A DNA stretch of 64,000 nt. Origin: Cercis canadensis. Its lineage: Eukaryota > Streptophyta > Magnoliopsida > Fabales > Fabaceae. Positions 63,484 to 64,000 of the stretch are shown here, in pieces. A model generated the notes under the pieces. That model worked only from the letters and a program-made list of their open reading frames with translations. It did no database searches and was not told the DNA's origin. A program made the position numbers and the translations under genes. The stretch covers positions 853,001 to 917,000 of the forward strand of contig QAOA01007183.1 of assembly GCA_003255065.1 (NCBI GenBank). The letters are read 5' to 3'. Position 1 is the first letter of the stretch, and every line of letters starts with the position of its first letter.

Positions 63484-64000
63484 CTGAAATTAACTTAAGA
63501 GTTTTTTCTGAAGTAGTTTTCCTGTGTTATGTCAAGATAGCAATATTATTTTCAACCTCGACATATAGCCTCTGTATTTTTTTGCTTTAAATAGTCACAT
63601 TTTCCCAAGATCCAAAATCAATATAAACAACTAAACAAAATTTATGAGGATGGTTTCTTCGGTATAAGAAGATTAAAATCACTTCGCTAATAGAGGAAGA
63701 TGGAAAAGACTATCGAAAATGAATAAATTGATTTTTCAACTTTGGTATATGTAAGTTAAAATTAAGAGCACCACACAGAAATCACTATAATGAAAGCTTA
63801 TATAAAATATTATACTAATAAAATTCAGCAGGACTTTTTATTTTTGTTTGTCTTTGATACAACAAAAAAGCAGGTCTTCATATTTTAATTAGGGAAGCAT
63901 TTTCTTCTTCTTCTTCTTCTTTTTTCAAAATAAAACCAACCAAAAACCCATGTTCAAAACATGTCCATTTTTACTATTTTAAAAACTGTTATTAGTAACA
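63484..64000 (-). other. PP2C intron (or upstream region) to the right edge
   Basis: AT-rich, with a CTT repeat near 63902-63921. No exon for the missing PP2C N-terminus could be recognised, so it probably lies beyond the window. Confidence 0.5.

Overview
This is a 64-kb piece of plant nuclear DNA. Genes have GT-AG introns, intergenic DNA is AT-rich and full of small transposon relics, and every recognisable product belongs to a land-plant family. Protein similarity and gene order point to a core eudicot, probably a rosid; I cannot name the species. A single N at 7073 shows that it comes from a draft assembly.

Layout. 0.8-1.5 kb: first exon of a mitochondrial calcium uniporter (MCU) gene, minus strand, running off the left edge. 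1.5-16.9 kb: a gene-poor stretch with two SINE-like elements, several foldback or MITE elements, a hAT-type element with a perfect 8-bp target duplication, a suspicious 0.4-kb tandem duplication flanking the N, and one doubtful proline-rich open frame. 16.9-20 kb: a SAP30-like gene of the AFR1/AFR2 type (minus). 22.6 kb: tRNA-Asp(GTC). 24-25 kb: an intron-bearing pseudogene of the NEDD8/RUB1-conjugating enzyme (RCE1/UBC12). 26.3-27.9 kb: a BZR1/BES1 transcription factor (plus). 29.5-32.9 kb: a DNA-3-methyladenine glycosylase I family gene (minus). 33.9-36.5 kb: a 2.6-kb non-autonomous Mutator-like element with long inverted repeats and a 10-bp target duplication. 37.7-43.6 kb: LPEAT1 (plus). 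45.1-47.4 kb: a PPPDE/deSI-like thiol peptidase (minus). 51.7-56.9 kb: JAC1, an auxilin-like J-domain protein (minus). 57.9-59.9 kb: an RRA-type arabinosyltransferase (minus). 61.1-63.5 kb: the C-terminal exons of a PP2C55/80-type phosphatase (minus), running off the right edge; one intron holds a promoter-like repeat with perfect heat-shock elements.

The genes do not form an operon or a single pathway. Their order is informative, however: AFR, BZR1, a DNA glycosylase, JAC1 and RRA follow the order of Arabidopsis At1g75060-At1g75110, while the outer genes (MCU6-like, PP2C80-like) resemble At5g66650 and At5g66720. The window therefore looks like an unfractionated ancestral block. Arabidopsis locus names come from memory, not from a search. 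Exon boundaries were read by hand and checked for reading-frame continuity. I found no clear previously undescribed system. The best leads are the heat-shock-element repeat, the Mutator-like element, the RCE1 pseudogene that has lost its catalytic Cys, and the probable false duplication at the N.
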